The position numbers and the translations under genes were made by a program. Positions 53,946 to 64,000 of a DNA stretch of 64,000 nt are shown piece after piece (position 1 is the stretch's first letter; every line of letters begins with the position of its first letter). Source of the DNA: Cystobacter fuscus (GTDB lineage: Bacteria > Myxococcota > Myxococcia > Myxococcales > Myxococcaceae); the NCBI RefSeq assembly GCF_002305875.1, contig NZ_CP022098.1, forward strand, positions 9,114,001-9,178,000, read 5' to 3'. The notes beneath the pieces were generated by a model. That model was not told the DNA's origin. It did no database searches and saw only the letters and a program-made list of their open reading frames with translations.

Positions 53946-54239
53946 ATGGCACGCGCACAGGCCAAGACGAACAACTCCAACAAGTCCTCCTCCAAGAAGC
54001 CGGAGGCCCCGCCCCCCGCCGCGACGCCCATCACGAACGTGGCCCCCGTGGCGCAAGCCGCCCCCGCGAAGAAGGAGACCCCCGCGGTGCAGGCCGCTCC
54101 CGCCCCGACCCGTAGTCGCCCCTCCGCGGAGCAGATCTCCCGCCGGGCCTACGAGCTGTTCCTCGCGCGCGGCGGGGAGCACGGCCACCATGACGAGGAC
54201 TGGGTCCAGGCCGAGCGCGAGCTGCAGCTCGGACGCTGA
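53946..54239 (+). CDS. DUF2934 protein with an Ala/Pro/Lys-rich N-terminus
   Basis: A 97-residue protein. The last 35 residues, SAEQISRRAYELFLARGGEHGHHDEDWVQAEREL, are a complete DUF2934 domain (consensus IRxRAYELWLxxGxPxGxDxxxWxxAExEL), function unknown. The first 60 residues are disordered, rich in Ala, Pro, Lys and Asn. ATG 53946 was chosen as the only start giving a sensible N-terminus; no strong ribosome binding site. It ends 3 bases before the convergent MetE-like gene. Confidence 0.82.
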   Translation: MARAQAKTNNSNKSSSKKPEAPPPAATPITNVAPVAQAAPAKKETPAVQAAPAPTRSRPSAEQISRRAYELFLARGGEHGHHDEDWVQAERELQLGR

Positions 54240-54242
54240 AGC

Positions 54243-55334
54243 TCAGCTCACGAGCGAGGGGCGGATCGGTGACGGCCGGGCCGCCCTCGCGTCCAGGAGC
54301 CGACGCCGCGCCTCCGCGAGCTGTTCGAGGACACGTTCGGCCTCCACCCCGGTGCGCAGGGCCAGGCCGCACGCGGGCGTCAGCAACATCTGGCCGCCCA
54401 TCTGTTCGAGCGAATGACCCGGAGGCAGCGCCGCCTCGAGTGACACCTCGACCGCGTCCACCAGCTCCCCCACGTCGTAGGTGGACGCGAGGTCCGTGGG
54501 GATGATGCCCAGGCTCAGCGTCGCCCCCGAGTCCAGGAAGCGCGCCAGGGGGCCCGTCTCCTCCAGCACCGCGTCCAGCGACAACCGGACGTCCAACGAC
54601 AACACGTCCAGCCCCGCGTCCAGCAGGCTCGCCCAGTCCGTGTTGCCGCAGCAGTGCACCCCCACCAGCGCGCCCTCGCGCTGAAGCGTCTCCACCAGCA
54701 GCCGCAGCTCATGCGAGGCCCGCTGGTGCCAGGGATCGGCACGCGAGAAGGCCGCCCATCCCGGCTCGTCCAGGAAGAAGAGGGGCGTCGTCCCCGCGCG
54801 CCGCAGGGCCTTCACCATCGCCCGCGCGCGCGCCCGCGTCAGCCGGAAGATCGCCGTGTCCAGCCCTGGCTCCTCCAGCGCCGCCCTGCCCTCGCTCGTG
54901 CGCGTCGCCAGATTCACCGTGAAGGGACCGGCGAGCTGCGCCTTGGCGAAGGCAAGTGCGCGGCGCTCCACCTCCTCCAGGAAGGGACGCCAGGCGAGAC
55001 TCGCCTCCGGCGAGGGCTCGAAGGACGCCAGCTCTCCCGAGGACAACGCCGCCTCCAGCCGCGCCTCGAAGGCCTCGCGTCCCGCGGACCATGCCGCGAG
55101 TTCCACGGCGCACCGCCCCGCCTCGTCGAACCCCAGGCCCGGCAGCCCCTCGAGTGCCTGGGGAATCATGAACTCCGCGGGTCTGCCCACCGGAAGCTGG
55201 GGCAGGAAGGGGATGTCCAACGCGAACGCGGTCCGCAGACCCGGCTCGAGCTGGGTGTACGGCAGGCTTCCGATGCCCGTGGTGGCGTGGGGGGGCAGCA
55301 GCGCGAGGGCACGGCGGGCGGCCGACGTGCTCAT
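54243..55334 (-). CDS. MetE/UROD-like protein (cobalamin-independent methionine synthase fold)
   Basis: A 363-residue TIM-barrel protein with the C-terminal layout of MetE/uroporphyrinogen decarboxylase-like proteins. ATTGIGSLPYTQ at the N-terminus resembles the family's TTxIGSxP start; VGVHCCGNTDW offers His and Cys zinc ligands, and LLTPACGLALRTGVE a third Cys, matching the H-C-C set of MetE. The N-terminal half of classical MetE is absent, so it could be a corrinoid-dependent or other thiol methyltransferase. It overlaps the preceding alpha/beta hydrolase gene (ATGA). Confidence 0.75.
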   Translation of the reverse strand: MSTSAARRALALLPPHATTGIGSLPYTQLEPGLRTAFALDIPFLPQLPVGRPAEFMIPQALEGLPGLGFDEAGRCAVELAAWSAGREAFEARLEAALSSGELASFEPSPEASLAWRPFLEEVERRALAFAKAQLAGPFTVNLATRTSEGRAALEEPGLDTAIFRLTRARARAMVKALRRAGTTPLFFLDEPGWAAFSRADPWHQRASHELRLLVETLQREGALVGVHCCGNTDWASLLDAGLDVLSLDVRLSLDAVLEETGPLARFLDSGATLSLGIIPTDLASTYDVGELVDAVEVSLEAALPPGHSLEQMGGQMLLTPACGLALRTGVEAERVLEQLAEARRRLLDARAARPSPIRPSLVS

Positions 55335-56230
55335 GTCGCCGCGTCCAGGGCCACGCGGCCCGGCCCCTCGAACCAACGCTCCATCGTCTCGAGGAACAGC
55401 TCGGGACGCTCCATCATCGGGGTGTGTCCGATGTCGGGGTACTCCACGTAGGTCCAATCCGGACGGACCCTGGCCAGCTCGCGCGAGTTGGCCACCGGCA
55501 CCATCTGATCATCCGAGCCCTGCACGAGCAGGGTGGGCACGCGGATGCTCCGCTCCAGCTCGCGGAAGCGCGACTTGCGCAGCAACAGGCTCACGAGCGA
55601 GCGCGCCGCCTGGAGGAAGGCCTCATGGGACCAGGGCATGCGCGCGTGGCGCTCGCGGGCGAACTCCAGATGCGCGCGAACCAGCTCCTCGGGGAAGCGG
55701 CCGATGTCACGGCAGCACAGCGCGAGCTGCTCGCGGGCCAGCGCCTCCGGAGTCATGCGCGCCGAGCGCCGCCGCACGAAGAACTCGCCCACGCCAGGAA
55801 TCGAGTAGAGGAGGAACAGGGAGAGGACGTTGCGCTCCATCCGCGAGTCCTCCGCCCGGGGTTGCGCGGGAGCCACCAGCACGAGGCCGGAGACGCGCCC
55901 GGGATTGCGGGCCGTCTGCAGCACGGAGATGGCGCCACCCATGGAGTTGCCCACCAGGATGACGGGCGCGGACGGAGACACCTTCTGGATGAAGCGGTCC
56001 AACAACACCTGATTGGCCGGGAGCGCCGCCGAGCGGCCCGCCAGGGGCGTCAAACCAAAGCCCGCCAGATCCACGGCCACCACCCGCGCGTGCCGTGCCA
56101 GTCGCGGACCCACGCCCATCCAGTTGTGGTGCGAGCCTCCCAATCCATGCACGAGCACCAGGGTCGGCCCGGAGCCGCCGAAGTCCATGAAGTGCACGGG
56201 GCCGTCGATATCGAGCGTGCGCGTCAACAT
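55331..56230 (-). CDS. Alpha/beta hydrolase
   Basis: A 299-residue soluble enzyme of the alpha/beta hydrolase fold. The oxyanion loop is VLVHGLGGSHHNW, the nucleophile Ser lies in LVGNSMGGAI, the Asp in VQGSDDQMVP and the His in DIGHTPMME. Family members are esterases, lipases, epoxide or C-C hydrolases, so the substrate cannot be given. Its gene leads an operon with the MetE-like protein. Confidence 0.9.
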   Translation of the reverse strand: MLTRTLDIDGPVHFMDFGGSGPTLVLVHGLGGSHHNWMGVGPRLARHARVVAVDLAGFGLTPLAGRSAALPANQVLLDRFIQKVSPSAPVILVGNSMGGAISVLQTARNPGRVSGLVLVAPAQPRAEDSRMERNVLSLFLLYSIPGVGEFFVRRRSARMTPEALAREQLALCCRDIGRFPEELVRAHLEFARERHARMPWSHEAFLQAARSLVSLLLRKSRFRELERSIRVPTLLVQGSDDQMVPVANSRELARVRPDWTYVEYPDIGHTPMMERPELFLETMERWFEGPGRVALDAAT

Positions 56231-56297
56231 GCCTCCTGCCTACCACGTTCCCTCGCGATTGCTCCGGCTCCCCACCGGCTGGTAAACCCGAGACCAC

Positions 56298-57380
56298 ATG
56301 GCCGAGTTCCCAGAGACCACCTCCGCCGCGTTGAAGCTCCTGGAACGCGCCCGGCACCACGTGCGCACCCGTTCACGAAACGAGGCGTACTACCAGGCAG
56401 GGGACCGCTTCTCCGAGCTCTTCCTCGGCAGGACCTTCCAGGTGGAGCCCGACTACTACCGGGCCGTGGGCACGGACTACTCCGCCATCGACTGGCTCTA
56501 CGAGGAGCTCGCACAGGGTGCGGCACTGACCCGGCAGACCCTGGACGCGGTGACGGAGCAGTTGCAGGAGATGACCCGCCCCGAGCCCGCCCGCGCCGCG
56601 CTCGGACCGCTCCAGGCCGCGCTCCACTCTCCCTCGTGCGCCCTGCTCGACGTGTGCCGGGCCCTGCTGGGCGCCATCACGGTCCTGGGCCAGGACACCC
56701 TAGGCGCCCGGGGTGTTCCCGCGGCGCTCGTCCAGGACTGGTTGGAGTTGTGGTCGGACCGCCTCTGGCGGCAGAACAGCCAGCAGGCGCGGCTCGCCCT
56801 CCTCATCCAGGTGATGCGCGCCGCCCCGGAGGACAGACCCGGGCGGCTGGCCGCGCTCGGGGACGAGCAGGACGCGTTGAGCGCGCAGGGCACCGACTTC
56901 GAGCAGGGCGTGCACGAGTACCTGGAGCGCTACGCCGAGACGGGTGCGTCCTCCGTCGCCCTGGCGGGCGGCCTGCCCTTCGCCCGCGCGCTCACCCCGA
57001 GGGATCTGGAGAAGCTGCTCGGGGTGCTGCGCGAGGACTCGGACTTCCTCGGGGGCGTGGCGCGCCTGCTGCGCTTCGCCCAGGACGTCCGGTTCGATCC
57101 CTCCGAACCCCTCAACTCGGGGGTGATGGGTTACGCGGCCGAGCACCGCCAACGCCTCACCGACATCGACGCCACGCGCCTGCCCCGGGAGGAGCTCGAC
57201 ACCCGGTTGAGGCAGGTCTGGACGGACAACTCCGCCCGGATCCGCCGGGAACTCGACGCGGTGGTGGCCTCGCTCGGAGACGAGCCCCTGCGCCCCCTGC
57301 TCCAGGGTTTCGTCCAGAGCGTCTGGGCCGTGGCCTCGCGGCTGACCGACGCCGGACACGACCCACGTCCGGGCCCCTGA
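56298..57380 (+). CDS. Uncharacterised helical protein
   Basis: A 360-residue soluble protein, largely alpha-helical (for example SAALKLLERARHHVRTRSRNEAYYQAGDRFSELFLGRTF), rich in Leu, Ala and Arg. No signal peptide, transmembrane segment or motif recognised. It is divergent from the hydrolase gene (67 bases apart) and convergent with the TetR gene. Confidence 0.75.
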   Translation: MAEFPETTSAALKLLERARHHVRTRSRNEAYYQAGDRFSELFLGRTFQVEPDYYRAVGTDYSAIDWLYEELAQGAALTRQTLDAVTEQLQEMTRPEPARAALGPLQAALHSPSCALLDVCRALLGAITVLGQDTLGARGVPAALVQDWLELWSDRLWRQNSQQARLALLIQVMRAAPEDRPGRLAALGDEQDALSAQGTDFEQGVHEYLERYAETGASSVALAGGLPFARALTPRDLEKLLGVLREDSDFLGGVARLLRFAQDVRFDPSEPLNSGVMGYAAEHRQRLTDIDATRLPREELDTRLRQVWTDNSARIRRELDAVVASLGDEPLRPLLQGFVQSVWAVASRLTDAGHDPRPGP

Positions 57381-57439
57381 CCTCGCACCCGGCGACTGGC
57401 GCCGCCGCATCCTCGGAGCTGGATGCGGCCTCCCGCGCG

Positions 57440-58027
57440 CTATGCCCGCAGCAGCTCGTCCAGGCGGGCCTGGACCGTGGTGTCGACGGGCGAGCCTTCA
57501 CTGAGCGCGCTCACCACCGCGCCATCCAGGACGGCGAGCACCAGTTGGGGACTGGGGAGGCGTGTACCGCCGGGCAGGGCGGCCGCGATGAGCTCCGCCA
57601 GCGCCTCGTCGAGGTCCGCGCGTCCCCGGGCGAGCACCGCCGAGAAGGCCGCCCGGCGCCCGCACGCCACCAACAGCTCGTAGTGGGCCTGGATGGCGCC
57701 AGGACCTCCGGACGGGAGCATCGCCTGGGTCACCCACCGGGCCAGGTCCGCCTTCTCCGGGTGCGCCCGAGCGAGCCGCGTGGTGCGACGGACCTGCTCC
57801 ACCCACTGGCGCAGCATCTCCGCGAGGGTCTCGGCGATCAGCTCCTCCAGGGAGGAGAAGTAATAGGTGACGGCGGCGAGGGGCACCTCGGCCGCGTCCG
57901 CGACGGAGCGGGCACTCACGGCCTGGAGGCCCCCCGTCCGCAGCACGTGCGTGACGCCCTCGATGAGCCGCGCCCTCCGCTGCCGCCCCCGCTCCTGGCT
58001 CGTCCCCCGTGGGCCCGGGGGTGACAT
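57440..58027 (-). CDS. TetR-family regulator of the Gdx transporter operon
   Basis: A 195-residue TetR-type repressor. The N-terminal HTH is RRARLIEGVTHVLRTGG, LQAVSARSVADAAEVPLAAVTYYFSSLEELI, where the YYFxSxEELI motif is the family signature. The C-terminal ligand domain is helical. Its ATG overlaps the stop of the transporter gene (ATGA), so it is second in a two-gene operon and probably represses it from the palindrome at 58365. Confidence 0.92.
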   Translation of the reverse strand: MSPPGPRGTSQERGRQRRARLIEGVTHVLRTGGLQAVSARSVADAAEVPLAAVTYYFSSLEELIAETLAEMLRQWVEQVRRTTRLARAHPEKADLARWVTQAMLPSGGPGAIQAHYELLVACGRRAAFSAVLARGRADLDEALAELIAAALPGGTRLPSPQLVLAVLDGAVVSALSEGSPVDTTVQARLDELLRA

Positions 58028-58350
58028 CAGTGGCCGCCCCCGGACAGGGCGAGTCCGATGACACCGATGACGATGAACCCGATGGAGGCAAGCTTCACCC
58101 CGGACACCGACTCGCCGAACAGGAGGATGCCGAGCACGGCGGTCAGCGCCGCACCGATGCCCGTCCACACGGCGTAGGAGGGCCCCGCCGGCAGGGACTT
58201 CATCGCCCAGGCCAGACCCCCGAAGCTCATCGCCGCCAACACCAGGAACACCACGCTGGGCACCGGCTGGGTGAAGCCCTCGGACTTCTTGAGCGCGAGC
58301 GCCCACCCACTCTCCAGCACCCCCGAGACCATCAGAACGAACCAGGCCAT
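58027..58350 (-). CDS. sugE: SMR-family exporter of the Gdx/SugE subtype
   Basis: A 107-residue four-helix membrane protein. The essential Glu13 lies in SGVLESGWALALKKSEGFT. Helix 3 has the AVWTGIGAALTAVLGILLFGES signature, which marks the Gdx (SugE) subtype rather than the Qac subtype. Characterised Gdx proteins export guanidinium in antiport with protons as antiparallel homodimers. First gene of an operon with a TetR regulator. Confidence 0.93.
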   Translation of the reverse strand: MAWFVLMVSGVLESGWALALKKSEGFTQPVPSVVFLVLAAMSFGGLAWAMKSLPAGPSYAVWTGIGAALTAVLGILLFGESVSGVKLASIGFIVIGVIGLALSGGGH

Positions 58351-58364
58351 GACATCCCTCGAAG

Positions 58365-58380
58365 TGGTACGGATGTACCA
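58365..58380 (-). promoter_or_regulatory. Candidate TetR operator upstream of the Gdx gene
   Basis: TGGTAC-GGAT-GTACCA is a perfect palindrome with six-base arms, 14 bases before the Gdx ATG, positioned to block the promoter or initiation. It is the likely target of the TetR regulator encoded in the same operon. Confidence 0.6.
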
Positions 58381-58451
58381 TTTTCGGAGAACCCTAATGA
58401 ACCGGGCTCTCCTGGGCCAGGAAATCGTGTGCCGGGGATGACAGCGGTGGA

Positions 58452-59039
58452 TCAGCGCTCGCCTTCGTCGACGATCGCCTGGATCGCGGCCTCCAACCAG
58501 CGACGGGTGGAGGAGTGGCGCACCTCGGCGAGCTGTGGGAGGGGCAACAGCCGCCAGCTCATGAGAAAGCCGTTCCAGAGGATGTTGAGCCGCGCCGCGC
58601 GCCCCTCGGCATCCGGGGGACCCAGCCAGCGAGCCAGGGGCTCGATCGCCTTCTTGTGGAGCAGCTCGACACTCGTCGCGTGCGCCTCGGGATCGGCCGC
58701 CGAGAGGATCAGCATCATCAGTGGGCCCGGGGAATCCTGCACGCCGAGGAAGATGGACACCACGTTCTCGCCGAAGCGGCGCCTGTCTCCCTGAAGCATC
58801 GGGGTGATGTCGAGCACCTGCTCCAACGTCTCCCGGTACAGCCCCTGCTTCGAGCCGAAGTAGCGATTGACGAGCGAGGAGTTCACCCCGGCCAGCTCCG
58901 CCACATCCCGCACTCCAGTGTTGGCGAAGCCCCGCGTGGAGAACAGCGTCTGCGCGGCGGAGAGCAGGGCGGCACGCGTGCGATCGGCGTCTCGCTGCCG
59001 CGTCGACGTCTTGGGGTCGCTCGGTCGGGATGTGTACAC
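58452..59039 (-). CDS. TetR-family regulator divergent from the monooxygenase
   Basis: A 195-residue TetR repressor: the HTH is [59 protein letters not shown], and the C-terminal domain resembles the TetR_C_17-type ([14 protein letters not shown]). GTG start with a weak upstream site. It is divergent from the Baeyer-Villiger monooxygenase gene; the 94-base gap holds inverted and direct repeats (59038-59100) that are likely its operator. Confidence 0.9.
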   Translation of the reverse strand: MYTSRPSDPKTSTRQRDADRTRAALLSAAQTLFSTRGFANTGVRDVAELAGVNSSLVNRYFGSKQGLYRETLEQVLDITPMLQGDRRRFGENVVSIFLGVQDSPGPLMMLILSAADPEAHATSVELLHKKAIEPLARWLGPPDAEGRAARLNILWNGFLMSWRLLPLPQLAEVRHSSTRRWLEAAIQAIVDEGER

Positions 59040-59076
59040 GGCTGTTTACTTACGATAGGGATTGCGTTATGTCCAG

Positions 59077-59100
59077 CGATGTAAACGGCTGATTACATCG
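59077..59100 (+). promoter_or_regulatory. Candidate operator between the TetR and monooxygenase genes
   Basis: CGATGTAA-ACGGCTGA-TTACATCG is a perfect inverted repeat with eight-base arms, 33 bases before the monooxygenase ATG. A partial copy of its centre, ACGGCTGTTTAC, lies at 59038-59049, overlapping the TetR start codon (compare ACGGCTGATTAC at 59085-59096). The arrangement suits a TetR dimer repressing both divergent genes. Confidence 0.65.
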
Positions 59101-59133
59101 AGAGCGGCTGCCGAGCCGAAAGGACGTGTGCGG

Positions 59134-60947
<1,814 letters not shown>

Positions 60948-60951
<4 letters not shown>

Positions 60952-62612
60952 GAGCCTCCATGTCCCGATTCCTCTCCAAGTCCCTGGCCGCCTGTCTGTT
61001 GATGGCGGGTGGTCAGGTCCTGGCCGCCCCTCCCAAGACCTACCGCCAGGAAGTGGTGGTGGCCGGCTCCCACTTCCAGGGCGTCCACGGGCTCGTCGTG
61101 GATGGCAAGGGGCACCTGCTGGCCAGCAACCTGCTCGGCCGGACGGTCCACTCCGTCGACCTGGGCACGGGCGCGGTGAGCACCCTGGTGGGGCCGCCGC
61201 TGGGCGGCGCGGATGACGTGACCCTGGGTCCCGACGGCTCGGTCTACTGGACGGGCTTCTTCACCGGCGAGTTGATGCGGCGCACCCCGGATGGAAAGAC
61301 GCGCGTCATCGCCAGGAATCTGCCGGGCCTCAACTCGCTGGCCTTCCGCCGCGATGGCCGGTTCTACGTCACCCAGCTCGGCCGGGGCGATGATGCGCTG
61401 TGGGAGGTGGACCCGAGCGGGAAGAAGCCGCCTCGGCTGGCCATCGCCAGGCCCGGCTTCCTCAACGGCTTCGAGTTCGGCCCGGACGACAAGCTCTACG
61501 GCCCGATCCTGCTCAAGGGGCAGATTGCCCGGGTGGACGTGGACACGGGCAGCATCGAGGCCGTGGCGGAGGGCTTCGCGATGCCGGTCGCCGTCAATTT
61601 CGACGCGCGCCGCGAGAACCTCTACGTGGTCGACTCGGCGCGGGGCGAGCTGGTGCGCGTCCGGCTGCCCACGGGCGCCAAGGAGGTCGTCGCGAAGCTG
61701 CCCACCGGGCTCGACAACCTGGCCGTGGGCCCGGATGACCTCGTGTACGTGTCCAACATGGTCGACAACGACATCCGCGTGGTCAATCCCGCCGATGGTT
61801 CCGTCCGGCTCCTGGTCGAGTCGCGCCTGGCCGTGCCCTCCGGCCTCGCCGTCGCCCCGGATGATCCGGAGGAGCAGCTGTACGTGGCGGACGTGTATGC
61901 CCTGCGCCGGGTGGGCGGGCGCGATGGGAAGATCACCCAGACGACCCGCGTCCTCTCCTCCCCGCTCAACTTCCCCATGAACGTGAGCCTGAGCGCGAAG
62001 CATGTGGTGCTGAGCACGGCCTACCTGGGGGACCGGAGCAGCGTGCAGGTGCTGGATCGGACCACGGGAGACATCCTGCGGACGATTCCCAACGCGAATG
62101 GCGTCCAGGCCGCGCTCGAGCTCGCCGATGGCACGCTGCTCGTCGCCGAGGCCACCACGGGCCGGCTCGTCCGGGTGGACACCGCCGAGCCCGCGGGGAC
62201 CACGGTGCTCGCCGAGGGCCTGGAGGGACCGGTGGGTCTCGCGGCCGACACGGAGGCGGAGGAGCCGGGGGTGTACGTCACCGAGGTGCGCTCGGGGAAG
62301 GTGACCCGGGTGCGCCTGTCGGATGGCGCCAGGCGCACGGTGGCCAAGGGCCTCAAGGCCCCCGAGGGCATCGCCCGGCATCCGGACGGCGGGCTGATCG
62401 TCGCCGAGGTGGGCCGCAAGCGGTTGGTGCGCATCGAGCCGGCCACGGGCCGACTGAGCGTCATCGCGAGCGGCCTGCGCATCGGTGTGCCCGAGAGCGC
62501 GGGCCTGCCGCCGGGCTACCTCCCCACGGGGGTGGCGGTAGGCGGCTCGGGAACCATCTACCTGACGTCCGACATCGAGAGCGCCCTCTACCGCTTCGTC
62601 CCGGTGCCCTGA
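60948..62612 (+). CDS. Exported NHL/SMP-30-like beta-propeller protein
   Basis: A 554-residue protein with an N-terminal signal peptide (ending about QVLA-APP), then repeated segments in the pattern [63 protein letters not shown] and [21 protein letters not shown], spaced about 45 residues. This is a six- or more-bladed propeller of the SMP-30/gluconolactonase or NHL type. No lactonase metal set was verified. ATG 60948 overlaps the monooxygenase stop (ATGA); 60960 is possible. If a lactonase, it could open the BVMO's lactone products, an inference only. Confidence 0.8.
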
Positions 62613-62645
62613 GAGCCGCGCTTCGCCCAGGCACGCGGTTGAAAC

Positions 62646-62675
62646 GGGTCCGGGCGGACGACTCCGCCCGGACCC
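62646..62675. terminator. Perfect hairpin between convergent genes
   Basis: A 13-base-pair perfect stem with a CGAC loop (arms 62646-62658 and 62663-62675), 34 bases after the propeller stop and 15 before the terpene cyclase stop. No T-run, so likely a bidirectional block rather than a classical terminator. Confidence 0.6.
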
Positions 62676-62690
62676 ATCGCTCGCGCCCGG

Positions 62691-64000
62691 CTACTCGTAC
62701 TGACGCCGCTGCATCATCAGCAGGGCGCACAGCTCGAAGGCCGTGTCGATGCGCTCCATGCGGTAGAGCTCCTTGGAGATCCAGCACTTCACCTTGCCCT
62801 CGGCCGGGGCGCCGGGGGTGTAGTTCTGCAGCATCCACCGCGAGGCCCGATCCAACGCCGGGGAGATGCCGTGGTGGTGCAGGCCATGGCGCTCCAGGAA
62901 ACCGAGCATCAGCACGGCGTAGGAGGTCTCCGTCATGTTCGAGCGGCCATCGGAGCTCCAGCCCCCGTCCGGGAGCTGCGCGGAGAGCACCGACTCCAGC
63001 GCGCGGCGCACCGCGTCCGTGTGCGGCGAGCCGACGAGGCCGACCACCGAGTGGAACGTGGTGTACAGCCACGAGCGGCTCCACTTGTCGAAGGACCAGC
63101 GGCCACTGGGCTCCTGGCGCTCGAGCAGGTAGCGCTGGAAGGGGGCCAGCTCGTCGCTGTCCTGGCCCAGCAACATCAGGGCATGGAGGCAACGGGCCGT
63201 CAGCGTCGGCGAGGACTGCATCTCTCCCGGGTAGGCGATGAAGTGGTCGTCCCGCTTGAAGCGGTAGAGCACCGCCGGATCCACCGGAAGACCCATGGCG
63301 TGCATGACGGCCACCACCGCGCTCGTGTCGTCACCGTCCTGGAGGAAGTAGTCGCTCATGCCGATGCCGTTCGGCCCGAGCGCCCGGGTCAGATCCCCCA
63401 GCACGGAGTTCACGTAGGGCGCCAGACGCGGCTCCTGCAGCACCCCGCCCATGAGCAGGGCATAGAGGACGAAGGACTGCTCGAAGTAGTTGTGCGGCCC
63501 GCCCACCGGCACGAGTCCGGGAGTGGACGACGCGGTCGACAGCCCGCTCTCGCGCAGGTACTCCCGGGCGCGATCGACGAACGGCGTCAGCTCCGGCCGG
63601 CCCGAGGCGGCCTTCACCCATGCCGCCGTCGCGGACGGGCTGTGCCCCACGCTCCCCGCCCCATCGATCAGGTTCGCCGTGGGCTCCTGGCCCCAGGTCT
63701 CCCAGACGTGCAGCCACGGCACGCCGGGCGTCACGGGCAGCTTCGCGATGATCTTCCGCTTGCGCTCCCCCAGCGCCATCAGCTGCGCGTAGGGCGTGCG
63801 CGGCAGTTGCGCCTCGCCCAGCCCGAGCTGATTCAACAACGCGGGCACGAGGATCTCCGCGGCCACCGGCAGCTCCTCCGGATGCAGCGTGGCCCAGTGC
63901 GGCGCCTGGGCGCGCAGGAAGCGCACCCCCGCCTCACAGGCCTCGTGCGTGCGCGGGTGCTGGGGAAAGCGGCGCAACGCGAGGATGGCGGACATCGTGG
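62691..64000 (-). CDS. Class II terpene cyclase (squalene-hopene or diterpene cyclase type), N-terminus outside the window
   Basis: The visible 436 residues form the C-terminal part of a class II cyclase; the frame is open through the right edge, where sequence like TMSAILALRRFPQHP and the later LPVAAEILVPALLNQL match a region well inside the family, so at least 60-150 residues are missing. The acid DxDD motif is DGDD in LQDGDDTSAV (63327-63338), and the domain contains QW-type repeats QEPSGRWSFDKW and QLPDGGWSSDG. It would protonate and cyclise a polyprenyl substrate (squalene-like or geranylgeranyl diphosphate). The Met at 63995 is almost certainly internal. Confidence 0.88.
   Translation of the reverse strand, partial: TMSAILALRRFPQHPRTHEACEAGVRFLRAQAPHWATLHPEELPVAAEILVPALLNQLGLGEAQLPRTPYAQLMALGERKRKIIAKLPVTPGVPWLHVWETWGQEPTANLIDGAGSVGHSPSATAAWVKAASGRPELTPFVDRAREYLRESGLSTASSTPGLVPVGGPHNYFEQSFVLYALLMGGVLQEPRLAPYVNSVLGDLTRALGPNGIGMSDYFLQDGDDTSAVVAVMHAMGLPVDPAVLYRFKRDDHFIAYPGEMQSSPTLTARCLHALMLLGQDSDELAPFQRYLLERQEPSGRWSFDKWSRSWLYTTFHSVVGLVGSPHTDAVRRALESVLSAQLPDGGWSSDGRSNMTETSYAVLMLGFLERHGLHHHGISPALDRASRWMLQNYTPGAPAEGKVKCWISKELYRMERIDTAFELCALLMMQRRQYE

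Noticed and set aside
58351-58451. Guanidine riboswitch before the Gdx gene
   Set aside because: By eye the region lacks ACGR-looped twin hairpins of mini-ykkC and the ykkC core; it contains a protein-type palindrome instead. A covariance-model search would settle it.

Overview
The window is about 64 kb of very GC-rich bacterial chromosome, densely packed with genes on both strands. The organism is almost certainly a myxobacterium (Myxococcota, probably suborder Cystobacterineae). Evidence: the prolyl endopeptidase at 20502-22544 looks nearly collinear with the Myxococcus xanthus enzyme as I remember it; there is a DUF2378/TIGR02265 protein, an FHA plus DUF4388 protein, a chromosomal Bet-type recombinase, many lineage-specific lipoproteins and several GTG starts. 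I ran no database search; all family names come from reading motifs.

Layout. 1-9.2 kb: MAPEG protein, RdgC with an overlapping partner, a TIM-barrel-like protein, a DUF2378 protein, and two paralogous di-heme cytochrome c peroxidases, one in an operon with a DUF2279-like and a four-helix membrane protein. 9.2-14.3 kb: a DTW-domain tRNA-modification protein, RsmE, a DUF2914 membrane protein, a YqgE/AlgH-BolA-GrxD operon and a single-domain response regulator. 14.3-17.8 kb: an oligopeptide-type ABC transporter (binding protein and two permeases, no ATPase genes in view). 17.8-26.1 kb: a proteostasis block read on the minus strand, tig-clpP-clpX-prolyl endopeptidase-lon. 26.2-30.1 kb: six tRNA genes (Leu-TAG, Lys-CTT, Arg-TCG, His-GTG, Arg-TCT, Pro-TGG) interleaved with a Bet-like recombinase, a probable gene remnant, a direct repeat and map. 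30.1-42.1 kb: housekeeping (rdgB, rph, an amidase, selD, FHA/DUF4388, recX-bamD, a PilT ATPase, rplM-rpsI, a UvrD-type helicase).

42.1-57.4 kb: accessory and uncharacterised genes mixed with RNA and DNA maintenance: an extraordinarily cysteine-rich CxxC-repeat protein, an RlmI-like methyltransferase, a TPR-zincin lipoprotein, a DHH phosphoesterase, small lipoproteins, TatD, TcdA, a stand-alone PD-(D/E)XK nuclease with an apparent Fe-S cysteine set, SDR-MutY, a DUF2934 protein, a MetE-like protein with an alpha/beta hydrolase, and an unknown protein. 57.4-64 kb: a Gdx-type SMR transporter with its TetR regulator, a second TetR divergent from a Baeyer-Villiger-type monooxygenase and an NHL/SMP-30-like beta-propeller, and, running off the right edge, a class II terpene cyclase with a DxDD motif. 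This last part is the best candidate for a poorly described biosynthetic locus.

No rRNA genes, CRISPR arrays, intact insertion sequences or obvious prophage were seen. Most genes sit in short operons with ATGA or GTGA stop/start overlaps; several convincing intrinsic terminators and candidate operators are listed.
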